Below the pieces are notes generated by a model. That model was not told where the DNA came from. It searched no databases and saw only the letters and a list, made by a program, of their open reading frames with translations. From Chryseobacterium sp. OV279 (GTDB lineage: Bacteria > Bacteroidota > Bacteroidia > Flavobacteriales > Weeksellaceae), in the NCBI RefSeq assembly GCF_900128945.1, contig NZ_FQUD01000003.1, forward strand, positions 682,001 to 746,000: 64,000 nucleotides of DNA, read 5' to 3'. Both the position numbers and the translations under genes were made by a program. Below, piece by piece: positions 18,148-26,144 of the stretch. The stretch's first letter is position 1; every line of letters starts with the position of its first letter.

Positions 18148-18774
18148 ATGAAAAACAAATTATTCACAGCATTCTTTTTATCAGTATGCTTCGCTACACA
18201 TGCACAGATAGGTATCAACACTCAAAATCCTCAAGGCGCATTTCACATCGATGGAGGAAAAGATAACAACGCAAACGGTCTTCCTACACTTGCCCAGCAA
18301 GCTAATGATGTTGTGCTCACTCCAGGAGGAAATCTGGGTATTGGCACTACAATTCCGAACAGTGTTTTACAGGTAAACGGATCATTAGCAATGCCTGTAG
18401 TCACTACTGAGAACAACTATACCCTTACCGACAGAGATTATTCTGTCATTTTCACCGGGGTATCAAAAGACGAAGCAAGCCATGTCACTTTTACGATACC
18501 AGATCCGGCCACATACAAAGGACGCATCTACAAAATCACTTCTCTGAACGGTGGCACCAATGGTCACGGTGAGTGGAACAGTGATTTCACGGTTTTTAAA
18601 GAATATGGTTTAACTTTAAGCCAACCTGTTATTTATGCAAAAGATGATGACGGCTCTGTGATGTCTTCTACGCAGGTTTACGTCCTTGGAAACGGTGCCG
18701 CCGGAACCAAAGGCCCGGGTGACAGAATCACTATACAGAGTGATGGAAATAATTGGTACTGTATTGATTACTGA
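18148..18774 (+). CDS. exported structural-type protein, unknown
   Basis: This 208-residue protein has a signal peptide ending HAQ (MKNKLFTAFFLSVCFATHAQ). It continues with IGINTQNPQGAFHIDG and LGIGTTIPNSVLQVNGS, the IGINTxxP-type repeats common in flavobacterial exported proteins that otherwise resemble the stalk of phage tail fibres. The C-terminal half is beta-rich (VTFTIPDPATYKGRIYKITS). No T9SS tail is present. It is preceded by the terminator of the glycine-zipper gene and probably has its own promoter. Its role is unknown. Confidence 0.6.
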   Translation: MKNKLFTAFFLSVCFATHAQIGINTQNPQGAFHIDGGKDNNANGLPTLAQQANDVVLTPGGNLGIGTTIPNSVLQVNGSLAMPVVTTENNYTLTDRDYSVIFTGVSKDEASHVTFTIPDPATYKGRIYKITSLNGGTNGHGEWNSDFTVFKEYGLTLSQPVIYAKDDDGSVMSSTQVYVLGNGAAGTKGPGDRITIQSDGNNWYCIDY

Positions 18775-18832
18775 TCAGGTATAAATTCTGCCATAATCAC
18801 TACATTGCAATACATTAAATCAACCCAAAAAG

Positions 18833-19396
18833 ATGAAAAAAATTATCATTACAGCTGTCATTCTATCATTAAATACACTGAATCAGGCATATGCACAAAA
18901 AAAGGCACCAGCTACAAAGCCTGTTGTTCAGCAAAATGCAACAAAAGAAGCTAAGGAAATTGAAAAAGCAAAGACCTGGATCACCCGTACGGTTGCCAAT
19001 ACTTTAAATAAAGCCAACGGTATGGCAGAAAATACGAATGAAGAGGCAGAGGGAAAACATAGACCCATCTATACTGCCCGATATATGGCCTATAAAGATG
19101 ATGCTGTAGAAGTGGATATGGATGGAGGTATGACAAAGAAAGCATTCGAAAAAAAATGGTCTAAAGATTTTAACTGTCAATATGCAGGCATAGGTAATGG
19201 TTATTTGGTTTCCGGATCAGATTACGGATTTATAGAAGTGACCCGTTGTGTTTTCATCAAAAAGATCGGCGATGCGTATCTGTTTGAAACTGTTATTACA
19301 GATACGGAAGCTAAGATTAATTATAAAAGAGATATCAAAGTAATTCCTTCCGGAAATTCTTTTCTGATTGCAGATGTGCTGGAATACAATCAATAA
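18833..19396 (+). CDS. exported protein of unknown function
   Basis: The 187-residue product has a signal peptide with likely cleavage after AYAQ (about residue 22). A basic, Ala/Thr/Pro-rich linker follows. The rest is a mixed fold with a DDAVEVDMDGGMTKKAFEKKW core. It is the first of three closely spaced genes: 12 bases separate it from the next and 6 bases follow that one. No family is recognised. Confidence 0.55.
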   Translation: MKKIIITAVILSLNTLNQAYAQKKAPATKPVVQQNATKEAKEIEKAKTWITRTVANTLNKANGMAENTNEEAEGKHRPIYTARYMAYKDDAVEVDMDGGMTKKAFEKKWSKDFNCQYAGIGNGYLVSGSDYGFIEVTRCVFIKKIGDAYLFETVITDTEAKINYKRDIKVIPSGNSFLIADVLEYNQ

Positions 19397-19408
19397 CCTG
19401 ATTTTACT

Positions 19409-20125
19409 ATGCCTACAATTCCTTTTTTAATCCTGTTCAAACTGCTTTATCTGGGAAGCTTCCCGGATCAGACAGGGATTATCTATTTCGACGAAAACTG
19501 GCAGCCCGTATCCAAAAAGGAAATGGTTTACTACACACCAGTGCCTAAGCCTGTCGGGAAAAAGTACTTATTTCAAGATTATTACAAATCCGGAAAACTT
19601 TATTTTGAAGCTTTGTCCAATTCTAAAACGGAGAGAAAATTTGATGGTGTGGCTAAATTTTATGCAGAAAACGGACGCCTGATAGAATCCTCAGAGCTGA
19701 AAAACGGAGTCCTGAATGGTAAGATCCATTCCTTTGATGAGACCGGCAGAAAAAAAGGGACCGCTTTGTATGTCAATGATAAACAGATGAGCTCAGATAT
19801 GTATTATTATAAAGGTGATCCTGAAGGCTCTCCGGATTATGACATCATTTTGATGAGCATGAATGATGAACTAGTCGCGGAAATTATTTATGATGGAATG
19901 AGGTATGGAATTCGACAGGAGACTTATTTTACGGCCAAAGTAGTAGAAAGTTATGATACCAACGGCAAACTGATAGGTATAGCTAAATTAAATCAGGCTG
20001 ATCCCAATGGCAATGTCCTGGATTATTTAAAAGAACACAACCAGCCTGTTGATGGAGTTGTGGTAGAATACCTCTATCATCCGATGAGAGTAAATAAAAT
20101 CATTCATCTCAAAAAACAGAAGTAA
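19409..20125 (+). CDS. YwqK/MORN-like repeat protein
   Basis: The 238-residue product contains degenerate beta-hairpin repeats of the YwqK/MORN type: YKSGKLYFEALSN, DGVAKFYAENGRLIESSEL, NGKIHSFDETGRKKGTALY and YDTNGKLIGIAKL. Such repeats form surface sheets and occur in bacterial toxin-immunity loci and in general envelope proteins. The N-terminus (MPTIPFLILFKLLYLGS) is hydrophobic and may be an uncleaved anchor or a signal. It is the middle gene of a three-gene unit. The function is unknown. Confidence 0.6.
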   Translation: MPTIPFLILFKLLYLGSFPDQTGIIYFDENWQPVSKKEMVYYTPVPKPVGKKYLFQDYYKSGKLYFEALSNSKTERKFDGVAKFYAENGRLIESSELKNGVLNGKIHSFDETGRKKGTALYVNDKQMSSDMYYYKGDPEGSPDYDIILMSMNDELVAEIIYDGMRYGIRQETYFTAKVVESYDTNGKLIGIAKLNQADPNGNVLDYLKEHNQPVDGVVVEYLYHPMRVNKIIHLKKQK

Positions 20126-20131
20126 CCCATA

Positions 20132-20647
20132 ATGTTTACACATATACTAAAAGAGCCCCTTACCGCCGAAGAAAAGAAAAAACTAAAGTTTGTCCTAAAA
20201 ACAAGAGTGATTATTGGATTGATTTTCATTCCTATTCTTCTTCCGGCTTTCGTACTTATGGGTTTCGCAGCCATTCAGGATATCATGAGCGGCACCCCTG
20301 ACGGAGGTACTTATTTTTGCATTGCTATGATCTTTTTTTGTACATTTCTGCTCATCCGGTTTGTGATTCCTTTTTATAGAAATTCTTTTAAAAACCTTAA
20401 GCGGGAAGATAAACTGGTCGTTAATACCGTTATTTTGTCCATCTCTAAAAACTGGACCAATAAGGGATTTAAATACAATATCCAGACAGAATACAGATCT
20501 ATAGATTCCTGGTCTGTAACAATGGTGATAAAACCCAGTCTTCCTTATCATGAAATGTATGTTAATATGCCTATCACGATCCACTGTTTTGAAGATAACA
20601 GTATAGACATACTTTATATAGAGAAAACAGATTTAAAAAACCGATAA
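20132..20647 (+). CDS. two-helix membrane protein, unknown
   Basis: The 171-residue product has two membrane segments, about residues 25-50 (VIIGLIFIPILLPAFVLMGF) and 63-84 (YFCIAMIFFCTFLLIRFVI). A cytoplasmic or periplasmic beta-rich tail follows. It starts six bases after the YwqK-like gene stop. I do not recognise a family. It closes the three-gene unit. Confidence 0.5.
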   Translation: MFTHILKEPLTAEEKKKLKFVLKTRVIIGLIFIPILLPAFVLMGFAAIQDIMSGTPDGGTYFCIAMIFFCTFLLIRFVIPFYRNSFKNLKREDKLVVNTVILSISKNWTNKGFKYNIQTEYRSIDSWSVTMVIKPSLPYHEMYVNMPITIHCFEDNSIDILYIEKTDLKNR

Positions 20648-20648
20648 C

Positions 20649-20774
20649 AGGAAGACTTTTAAAGATATGATAAGATCTGGCATTGCTAAAACTTACCCTT
20701 TTACTTCTATGGCAGAAGCACATCAACAGGTAGAAACGCGCCGTACCGCCGGAAAAATAGTGCTTACAGTGTAA
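20649..20774 (+). pseudogene. C-terminal remnant of a quinone oxidoreductase / zinc-type alcohol dehydrogenase gene
   Basis: The open frame reads RKTFKDMIRSGIAKTYPFTS and then MAEAHQQVETRRTAGKIVLTV before the stop at 20772-20774. This is the typical C-terminal end of MDR-family quinone oxidoreductases: (P)l..AaeAH..le.r...GKivL.v. The remaining roughly 290 residues are absent. The fragment starts almost at the stop codon of the preceding membrane-protein gene. It is therefore a relic, pointing to a deletion or insertion boundary at about base 20648. Confidence 0.7.
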
Positions 20775-20869
20775 TTAATACATTCCTTTAATGAATATTT
20801 ATTTTTATCATAATCTGATCAAATATCATAACGAAAAATATTCAAAATAATGTCGTAATAATTTTATTG

Positions 20870-20903
20870 CGACATGTTCTGTCGTTGTGCGTCTATATCT
20901 TTG
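20870..20903 (+). promoter_or_regulatory. promoter with inverted-repeat operator
   Basis: TATCTTTG (20896-20903) fits the -7 consensus. CGACATGTTCTGTCG (20870-20884), a 5+5 inverted repeat, sits where a regulator would block -33. Transcription would start near 20909 and run into the small ORF at 20972. Confidence 0.5.
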
Positions 20904-20971
20904 TATGAGAGATAAGATAAACAATCCCGGGAAATTATTGTCTTACCAAACCTAATTTTAACCTTAAAATA

Positions 20972-21070
20972 ATGATTATGAAAATTCAGAATGTGAAGTT
21001 AATTCCAACAATCCTTGTGGCGAAACAGGAGAGTACTGGTAGCCAACTGACAGTCAGGCAAGAGAAATAA
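20972..21070 (+). CDS. candidate small protein gene (32 residues)
   Basis: An ATG at 20972 opens a 32-residue frame that reads MIMKIQNVKLIPTILVAKQE followed by STGSQLTVRQEK; a second in-frame ATG lies at 20978. It is preceded by a good -7 box and a leader of about 60 bases. It ends 71 bases before the BspA-like gene, which has its own -7-like TATTTTTG. No family is recognised. It could be a peptide precursor or an untranslated RNA that happens to hold a frame. Confidence 0.35.
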   Translation: MIMKIQNVKLIPTILVAKQESTGSQLTVRQEK

Positions 21071-21141
21071 TTCATTTTAAATTAACCATACTTTCTTATT
21101 TTTTTTAAAATAACTCTTATTTTTGTGAAATTTTTTAAATT

Positions 21142-22635
21142 ATGTATAAAAAACAGCTAATAACCATTTTTCTATTTTTATTTTTCAGTTCTTATGCACA
21201 GACTGAATTTATCACTTCGTGGAAACCCAATGTAACGGGTACAATCGATAATGCCATATCTTTTGGCGGTACCGGTACCAGCTACACCATTAACTGGGAG
21301 GAAGTAGGATATCCTCAACATAATGGAGTAGTCAGTTCTGTTACATCCAGCAGCAGCAGTCCTACTATCATTTCTTTTGGCACCTCTTTAAACACCAATC
21401 CGGTTCAGGCCACCTACAAAGTGAAGGTGTCTAATGGCAGTGGATTATTTTATGGATTTAAGGCTAATATCAATGTTCTCACTGAAAACCCGGAACTCAC
21501 CGAAGTTAATCAATGGGGAAATATCATTTGGCTGGAGCAATTCAACAGGGGATTCTCAAGATGTCCGAACCTTGATGTCACTGCTACAGATGCCCCAAAT
21601 CTGACACAAATTAGTAATTTATCTGAAATGTTCTCTTATTGTCCATCTTTGGTTGGCAATAATTCATTTTCTACCTGGAATACAGGCACCATTACGAATA
21701 TGAGTGGAATGTTTAGCAGGGCAACATTATTTAATCAACCTATTGGAACCTGGAATACGGCGAATGTTACAAATTTCAGTGATATGTTTGCGTTGGCATC
21801 TTCTTTTAATCAAAATATTTCTAACTGGAATACGGTGTCCGGAACCAATTTCTCTTCAATGTTTACATTTGCAGTGGCTTTCAACCAGCCATTAAATTCA
21901 TGGAATACCTCAAATGCTACTAATTTCCGCTATGTATTCGCTAATGCCACCTCCTTTAATCAGCCACTTAACAATTGGAATACAGGTAATGTAAAAGATT
22001 TTGAGCAGATGTTTACGAATGCTACATCCTTTAATCAGCCTATTGGAAATTGGGATGTTAGTAAGGTTAATATTAATATTGGATTTAATATGTTAAATGG
22101 TGCTTCGCAATTTAATCAGGATATTTCTACCTGGAATATTAAGCTTCAAAACTTTCTTTCGAATTCAATCTATTTCGGATTAAAAAATACACGTTTATCA
22201 TGTACCAATTATAATAAATTTCTAATTGCTCTCATTAATAATCCTACATGGGCCAGCTCAGGAATAACATCCGGAACCATTGATGCAACAGGGTTGACCT
22301 ATTCTACACCGCAAGCCATTATGGCAAGAGCTCAATTGGTAAACAAAGGTTTTAACATTATTGGAGATACGTATAATGCTGCTTGTAATGGAAGTTTATC
22401 AACCGTGGAAACTTCAGCACAATTAAAAACTCCGGCTTATCCTAATCCAACAACAGGAATGATCACCGTGGAGTCTGCTGAAAACGAAAATGCTTATCTA
22501 TATGACAGCACCGGTAAAATGATTAAAAATATACCTTTAAGTAAAGGGAAAAACCAGATCGACCTTACCGGATATCCATCAGGAAACTATCTGTTAAAAG
22601 GCCATACAACTTTTACTAAAATAGTTAAGAAATAG
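21142..22635 (+). CDS. BspA-like repeat surface protein with T9SS sorting domain
   Basis: This 497-residue protein has a signal peptide (ends SSYAQ, residue 20), an N-terminal beta domain and then DUF285/BspA-type repeats. The repeat W of WNT or WDV recurs at residues 179, 204, 229, 254, 279 and 304, an exact 25-residue period, each followed by an MF and an FNQ motif. Residues about 431-497 (YPNPTTGMITVES ... GNYLLKG ... KIVKK) form a type A T9SS C-terminal sorting domain. The protein should therefore cross the outer membrane through T9SS and be anchored or released. DUF285 proteins often act as adhesins. A strong terminator follows. Confidence 0.9.
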   Translation: MYKKQLITIFLFLFFSSYAQTEFITSWKPNVTGTIDNAISFGGTGTSYTINWEEVGYPQHNGVVSSVTSSSSSPTIISFGTSLNTNPVQATYKVKVSNGSGLFYGFKANINVLTENPELTEVNQWGNIIWLEQFNRGFSRCPNLDVTATDAPNLTQISNLSEMFSYCPSLVGNNSFSTWNTGTITNMSGMFSRATLFNQPIGTWNTANVTNFSDMFALASSFNQNISNWNTVSGTNFSSMFTFAVAFNQPLNSWNTSNATNFRYVFANATSFNQPLNNWNTGNVKDFEQMFTNATSFNQPIGNWDVSKVNINIGFNMLNGASQFNQDISTWNIKLQNFLSNSIYFGLKNTRLSCTNYNKFLIALINNPTWASSGITSGTIDATGLTYSTPQAIMARAQLVNKGFNIIGDTYNAACNGSLSTVETSAQLKTPAYPNPTTGMITVESAENENAYLYDSTGKMIKNIPLSKGKNQIDLTGYPSGNYLLKGHTTFTKIVKK

Positions 22636-22663
22636 ACTTCAGAGTCTTCATTTAAACCCTAAA

Positions 22664-22703
22664 AAATAGCCCTACAACAAACAATTGTAGGGCTATTTCT
22701 TTT
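22664..22703. terminator. bidirectional terminator hairpin
   Basis: AAATAGCCCTACAA (22664-22677) pairs perfectly with TTGTAGGGCTATTT (22685-22698). Flanking A and T runs let it serve the BspA-like gene and the converging gene at 22724. Confidence 0.92.
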
Positions 22704-22723
22704 ATAGGCAGAATCAAAAATTC

Positions 22724-23242
22724 TTAGAATATTGTAAGAATTTGTTGGGCAGGTGCAGCCAAAGTATTAGTAGCAGCGGTTCTGCCTGATGGAGTGGCTC
22801 CCGAATTGTATGTAGGATTACCCGGCGGTGTACAACCTCTTCCTACATCAATTGTTTCGCCATTTACAAACACGATTGTAATACTCTGCCAATTAATAAT
22901 AGATGTGATAGCAGTTGGTATGGATGCCCCGGCACTTACGTTATATATGGCATCAGGAATACCTATATAGTGTGACATAATATCCCATTGATTTATTGGT
23001 GGCGTTTTTGATCCACTCGTACTCATCAAATCATAAGTAACCGTGGTGCCAGGTTGAATTAATCCTGATGTCTCTCCTGAAGCAATCGGATGGCAATCAG
23101 ATTGCCATGTTGTAGGGTCTGTGACTTTAATTTTCAATTTAGCAACAGCAACAGGACTGAAATTATAAACGACTAACGGGTATTGCTGAGCTTTAATAAT
23201 GACAGCTAAAAGAACTAAAAGCAGTGGAAGAATTTTTCTCAT
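22724..23242 (-). CDS. exported protein of unknown function
   Basis: The 172-residue product has a signal peptide ending IKAQ (about residue 18). The mature part is small, neutral and beta-rich, with two cysteines (QSDCHPIAS and GRGCTPPG) that may form a disulfide. It has an N-terminal QQYPLVVYNFSPVAVAKLKI strand. It follows a lipoprotein gene by 15 bases on the same strand. I do not recognise a family. Confidence 0.55.
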   Translation of the reverse strand: MRKILPLLLVLLAVIIKAQQYPLVVYNFSPVAVAKLKIKVTDPTTWQSDCHPIASGETSGLIQPGTTVTYDLMSTSGSKTPPINQWDIMSHYIGIPDAIYNVSAGASIPTAITSIINWQSITIVFVNGETIDVGRGCTPPGNPTYNSGATPSGRTAATNTLAAPAQQILTIF

Positions 23243-23257
23243 ATTGTATGTGATGTA

Positions 23258-23635
23258 TTATGGTTTTTGTTCATTTGAAATTGAAATAAAGGCTTGTGAA
23301 ATAATGGCATCATCCTCTAAACCATTGACTTTATCTTTAGTCATTCCTGTTGACAGTAAAACCATTTTTGCCGGTTCCAATAAGATTTTTTTCCTTGAAG
23401 GGCCAAATCCCTGGCTTCCTGAATTGTTTGCAATTTCTTCTTTAACAAGTGTGGGGTTATTGGCATCCGCTAATGCTTTTTTGAAGTCACCAATGGCTTG
23501 ACTTTTAGACGGAATAGATTGGTTAGTACGCCCTTCTAATGGGTTACTCGTCAGTTTGTTTTCTTCAGAACCTTCCAATGAACATGAAATCATTGATAGA
23601 GAAGATAGAAAAGACAAAAAAAATACTTTTTTCAT
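23258..23635 (-). CDS. lipoprotein of unknown function
   Basis: The 125-residue product has a lipoprotein signal with lipobox MISC (cysteine 18) and then SLEGSEEN. Serine and acidic residues after the cysteine fit the Bacteroidota surface lipoprotein export signal. The rest is helical and polar with no recognised motif. It leads a two-gene unit with the exported protein at 22724-23242. In this layout they could be partners. Confidence 0.55.
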   Translation of the reverse strand: MKKVFFLSFLSSLSMISCSLEGSEENKLTSNPLEGRTNQSIPSKSQAIGDFKKALADANNPTLVKEEIANNSGSQGFGPSRKKILLEPAKMVLLSTGMTKDKVNGLEDDAIISQAFISISNEQKP

Positions 23636-23980
23636 ATTTTAAAATTAATTTGATAGTGCTCAAAAATACTAAAAAATATAATACACCATGTATTGAAATA
23701 ATATTTTTGATTATTTTTTTTAATTATAATTGAATATTAGATAAATAAAATTAATTATGAATCACTAAATAAAGAATTTAAACTATTAACAGCGTAGTCA
23801 AAAGAAACTTTAAAAATTACGCTTGCCTGAAAAAAGTAGATCTAATCTATAGAGCTAAATATAGAGGAGAATTATTATCTTTAAACATCAACATTAACTG
23901 GAAAACAATATTTAACTTCATAGAGAAGATTGATACTTTGTGTAGATTTGAAAGTTGGCAGCCATTATAAAAGACACGAA
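23636..23980. other. AT-rich intergenic region
   Basis: These 345 bases lie between divergent lipoprotein genes. I see no gene, no strong hairpin and no convincing -7 box. Promoters for both neighbours should lie here. Confidence 0.35.
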
Positions 23981-24571
23981 ATGAGAAAAATAAGGATGAA
24001 CTATTTACTGATTGTATTGACAATATTAATTCAGTCCTGTAACGAACAAGAAAAAAAAGTTGATGCATTGAAAACAGAAAATGATTACACTTTATTGATG
24101 TATGGACTACCTGATATGGAAAGACAAAATTCAAGAAATATCATTGCCGAAAAGTGGGCAATAAAATTCAAATCAGTTGCAGGTTGTGTGGTTTCAAAAG
24201 AATTGGTTGACAGTGTAAAGACTATAAATGACAGAGTCAATAAAAACATTGAAAAGAAATACGGCAAAAATTGGAATGCTCAATTTGAAAAAGAAATAGG
24301 GGAAGAATATGAAAAGGAAAAGCAAATTACTGCAATTTTAGACAAAGTTGACTTTATCAGGAAGAGAGATGATCAAATGGATAAAGAAGGCAATGGACTG
24401 GTTTATTATATGACACCAATTGAAAATTCAACGACAGACTATAAGGTATCTGTAGAAGGTTGGGATACTATTAACGACAAAGACGTTTGGGTTTCTTATT
24501 ATAGAATGACAGCAAATTATAAGACTAAAGAATACAAACTGTTAGAGGATAAAATAGAAAAAATAGAGTAA
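23981..24571 (+). CDS. lipoprotein of unknown function, paralogue of 53251-53706
   Basis: The ATG at 23981 gives MRKIRMNYLLIVLTILIQSC, a lipoprotein signal with cysteine 20; an in-frame ATG at 23996 is a possible alternative. The mature part is highly charged. It contains IEKKYGKNWNAQFEKEI, which matches LEKKLGKNWKQQFDKEL in the lipoprotein at 53251-53706, so both belong to one unnamed family. The length is 196 residues. The surrounding DNA is more AT-rich than most of the window. The function is unknown. Confidence 0.6.
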   Translation: MRKIRMNYLLIVLTILIQSCNEQEKKVDALKTENDYTLLMYGLPDMERQNSRNIIAEKWAIKFKSVAGCVVSKELVDSVKTINDRVNKNIEKKYGKNWNAQFEKEIGEEYEKEKQITAILDKVDFIRKRDDQMDKEGNGLVYYMTPIENSTTDYKVSVEGWDTINDKDVWVSYYRMTANYKTKEYKLLEDKIEKIE

Positions 24572-24735
24572 TTGCCACCAATAGGACTGACGAATAAAAC
24601 TCACCATTAATAATCTCTTTTTTACAGTGGAAAATATCTCAGATGTAAAACTGGTAAAATATACAATTTAACATAATATAAATTATAGGCAAAATATAAT
24701 TACAGAGTTTTACCTTAAAAAACATTCAATATCTG

Positions 24736-25329
24736 CTACTTTCCGAATTTCTCTTCCAGATAGTCTTTGACAACGTTCACAAACTCTTCCTTGGTCATGT
24801 ATCTGTCCAGAAAGTCTTCCAGGCTTCCTTCATTCTCAATCTCCTCGAAATAAACTTCATGATCTGTACTGTAAACTGTCGGGTTCATTGGATTTGGATC
24901 CGTTAAGCAAACAAAGTAATGATCCGGATATCCATAAGAATAGATAATACAGATAAAATCCATTTCTGTTCCCTGTACAGTTTCTCTGACTTCAGCTTCT
25001 TCTACAAATCCCTCAAGTTCACCATCATCTTTTGAATCTTTTTTGAAGGGCGTAAACAGCCAGTCTTTATAAAAATCCTGTCCATACGTTTGCTCATGCT
25101 CTGAAAAATAATGCTCAACCAAATCTTCGTAGAATTTTTCATTATGGTCGGTATACGTCTCTTTATTCTTTTCGTAAAATGCATCAATCCCATACACATC
25201 CCATTCTTTATCATACAGATAAGAGCTGAATTGGATGCTTTGCCAGTTTTCTGCAAAGGTTTTTTCTGCACGTACGTGTTCTGTATTGGCACCTAAAACA
25301 TTTAATTTTTCTAATATTTTCGTATACAT
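24736..25329 (-). CDS. acidic cytoplasmic protein, possibly SUKH-like
   Basis: The 197-residue product has no signal or membrane segment and is strongly acidic. The C-terminal part (DHYFVCLTDPNPMNPTVYST, then EVYFEEIENEGSLEDFLDRY) looks like the end of SMI1/KNR4 (SUKH) domains, where a NPxVy strand is followed by a helix that ends in sfxeFL. SUKH proteins often neutralise toxins. The upstream gene, 37 bases away, encodes another acidic protein. No toxin gene is next to them. The SUKH call is a weak inference. Confidence 0.45.
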   Translation of the reverse strand: MYTKILEKLNVLGANTEHVRAEKTFAENWQSIQFSSYLYDKEWDVYGIDAFYEKNKETYTDHNEKFYEDLVEHYFSEHEQTYGQDFYKDWLFTPFKKDSKDDGELEGFVEEAEVRETVQGTEMDFICIIYSYGYPDHYFVCLTDPNPMNPTVYSTDHEVYFEEIENEGSLEDFLDRYMTKEEFVNVVKDYLEEKFGK

Positions 25330-25366
25330 TATGTTAAATTGAAATTATAACAGATTTAAAATCAGG

Positions 25367-25885
25367 CTAATATTTTCCGTCATTCCACAACTTTTCCGTT
25401 GTTTCTTCCTGGCTGTATTCAAAATAATTCCCGTTTTTGTCTTTATTTCTTTGGAACAGTTTTACATTATACGTTCTGAAATTCAGCTTCAAAAACTGAT
25501 GAAAATAACCATTCCCAAAGCATACATGACTGTAAAACAGCGATTTAAAATCTTCTTTATCAGGTATTTCAAAAGTTTTCAGCCGTCTTACGATCTCCGA
25601 AACTTCAGTTTTCATGATGCCTTCCACGATGATAGGTTCCGGTAAAGCTATATCAAAGGCCAGATTCTCCGCTCCATCCTCTTCCCACCATTCCCAGAGA
25701 TTAAATCCGGACATCTCCTTCCCTGTCATTTCATGCAGCGTATTCTCAAGTTTTTGGTAAGCTGAATGATCTTCATCACCATGCTCATCACAGTAATCCG
25801 TATATTCTAAAATAAGCCGTAATACCTCAGGATAAAGCTTTTCAGCAGTCGTAAAATCAGGCTCAATTTCCTTTCGTAATTCCAT
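25367..25885 (-). CDS. acidic cytoplasmic protein of unknown function
   Basis: The 172-residue product is acidic and mostly helical, with a tryptophan-rich stretch (FNLWEWWEEDGAEN) in the middle and an aromatic C-terminal region (CFGNGYFHQFLKLNFRTYNV). It has no signal peptide. It is the first gene of a two-gene unit with the possible SUKH-like protein. I do not recognise the family; an immunity or cytosolic housekeeping role is equally possible. Confidence 0.5.
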   Translation of the reverse strand: MELRKEIEPDFTTAEKLYPEVLRLILEYTDYCDEHGDEDHSAYQKLENTLHEMTGKEMSGFNLWEWWEEDGAENLAFDIALPEPIIVEGIMKTEVSEIVRRLKTFEIPDKEDFKSLFYSHVCFGNGYFHQFLKLNFRTYNVKLFQRNKDKNGNYFEYSQEETTEKLWNDGKY

Positions 25886-25966
25886 ATCATCTAAAACAAA
25901 ATTCTTTTCTGTACTAAATTACATAATTTTTAAGACCTTAATCATCGTGTTTTAGTCTGTTTTACC

Positions 25967-25974
25967 TATATTTG
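25967..25974 (+). promoter_or_regulatory. -7 promoter element upstream of leader ORF and EamA gene
   Basis: TATATTTG is an exact match to TAnnTTTG. Transcription should begin near 25981, 11 bases before the small leader ORF at 25992. No TTG is found at the best -33 spacing. Confidence 0.55.
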
Positions 25975-25991
25975 ATCTCAATACAATAGAT

Positions 25992-26030
25992 ATGAACCAC
26001 GCGAGCTGTTTGCCTCCTCCAGGATTCTAA
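25992..26030 (+). CDS. possible 12-residue leader peptide (contains Cys and Pro-Pro-Pro)
   Basis: The frame encodes MNHASCLPPPGF and then a stop. It starts about 11 bases into the predicted transcript, 115 bases before the EamA start. A run of three prolines just before the end is a known cause of ribosome stalling. A hairpin TGCCG...CGGCA (about 26059-26081) follows. The layout is that of an attenuating leader peptide, but no homologue could be checked. Confidence 0.4.
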   Translation: MNHASCLPPPGF

Positions 26031-26144
26031 TATTTTCAATTCCATTCGAAGTATGTTCATGCCGTTAAATTTTTATCGGCACAAATATGAATGCTTCAAA
26101 TTCTGATAAAAAATAGTATTACAAATCTTTACAGTTCATTCTCA

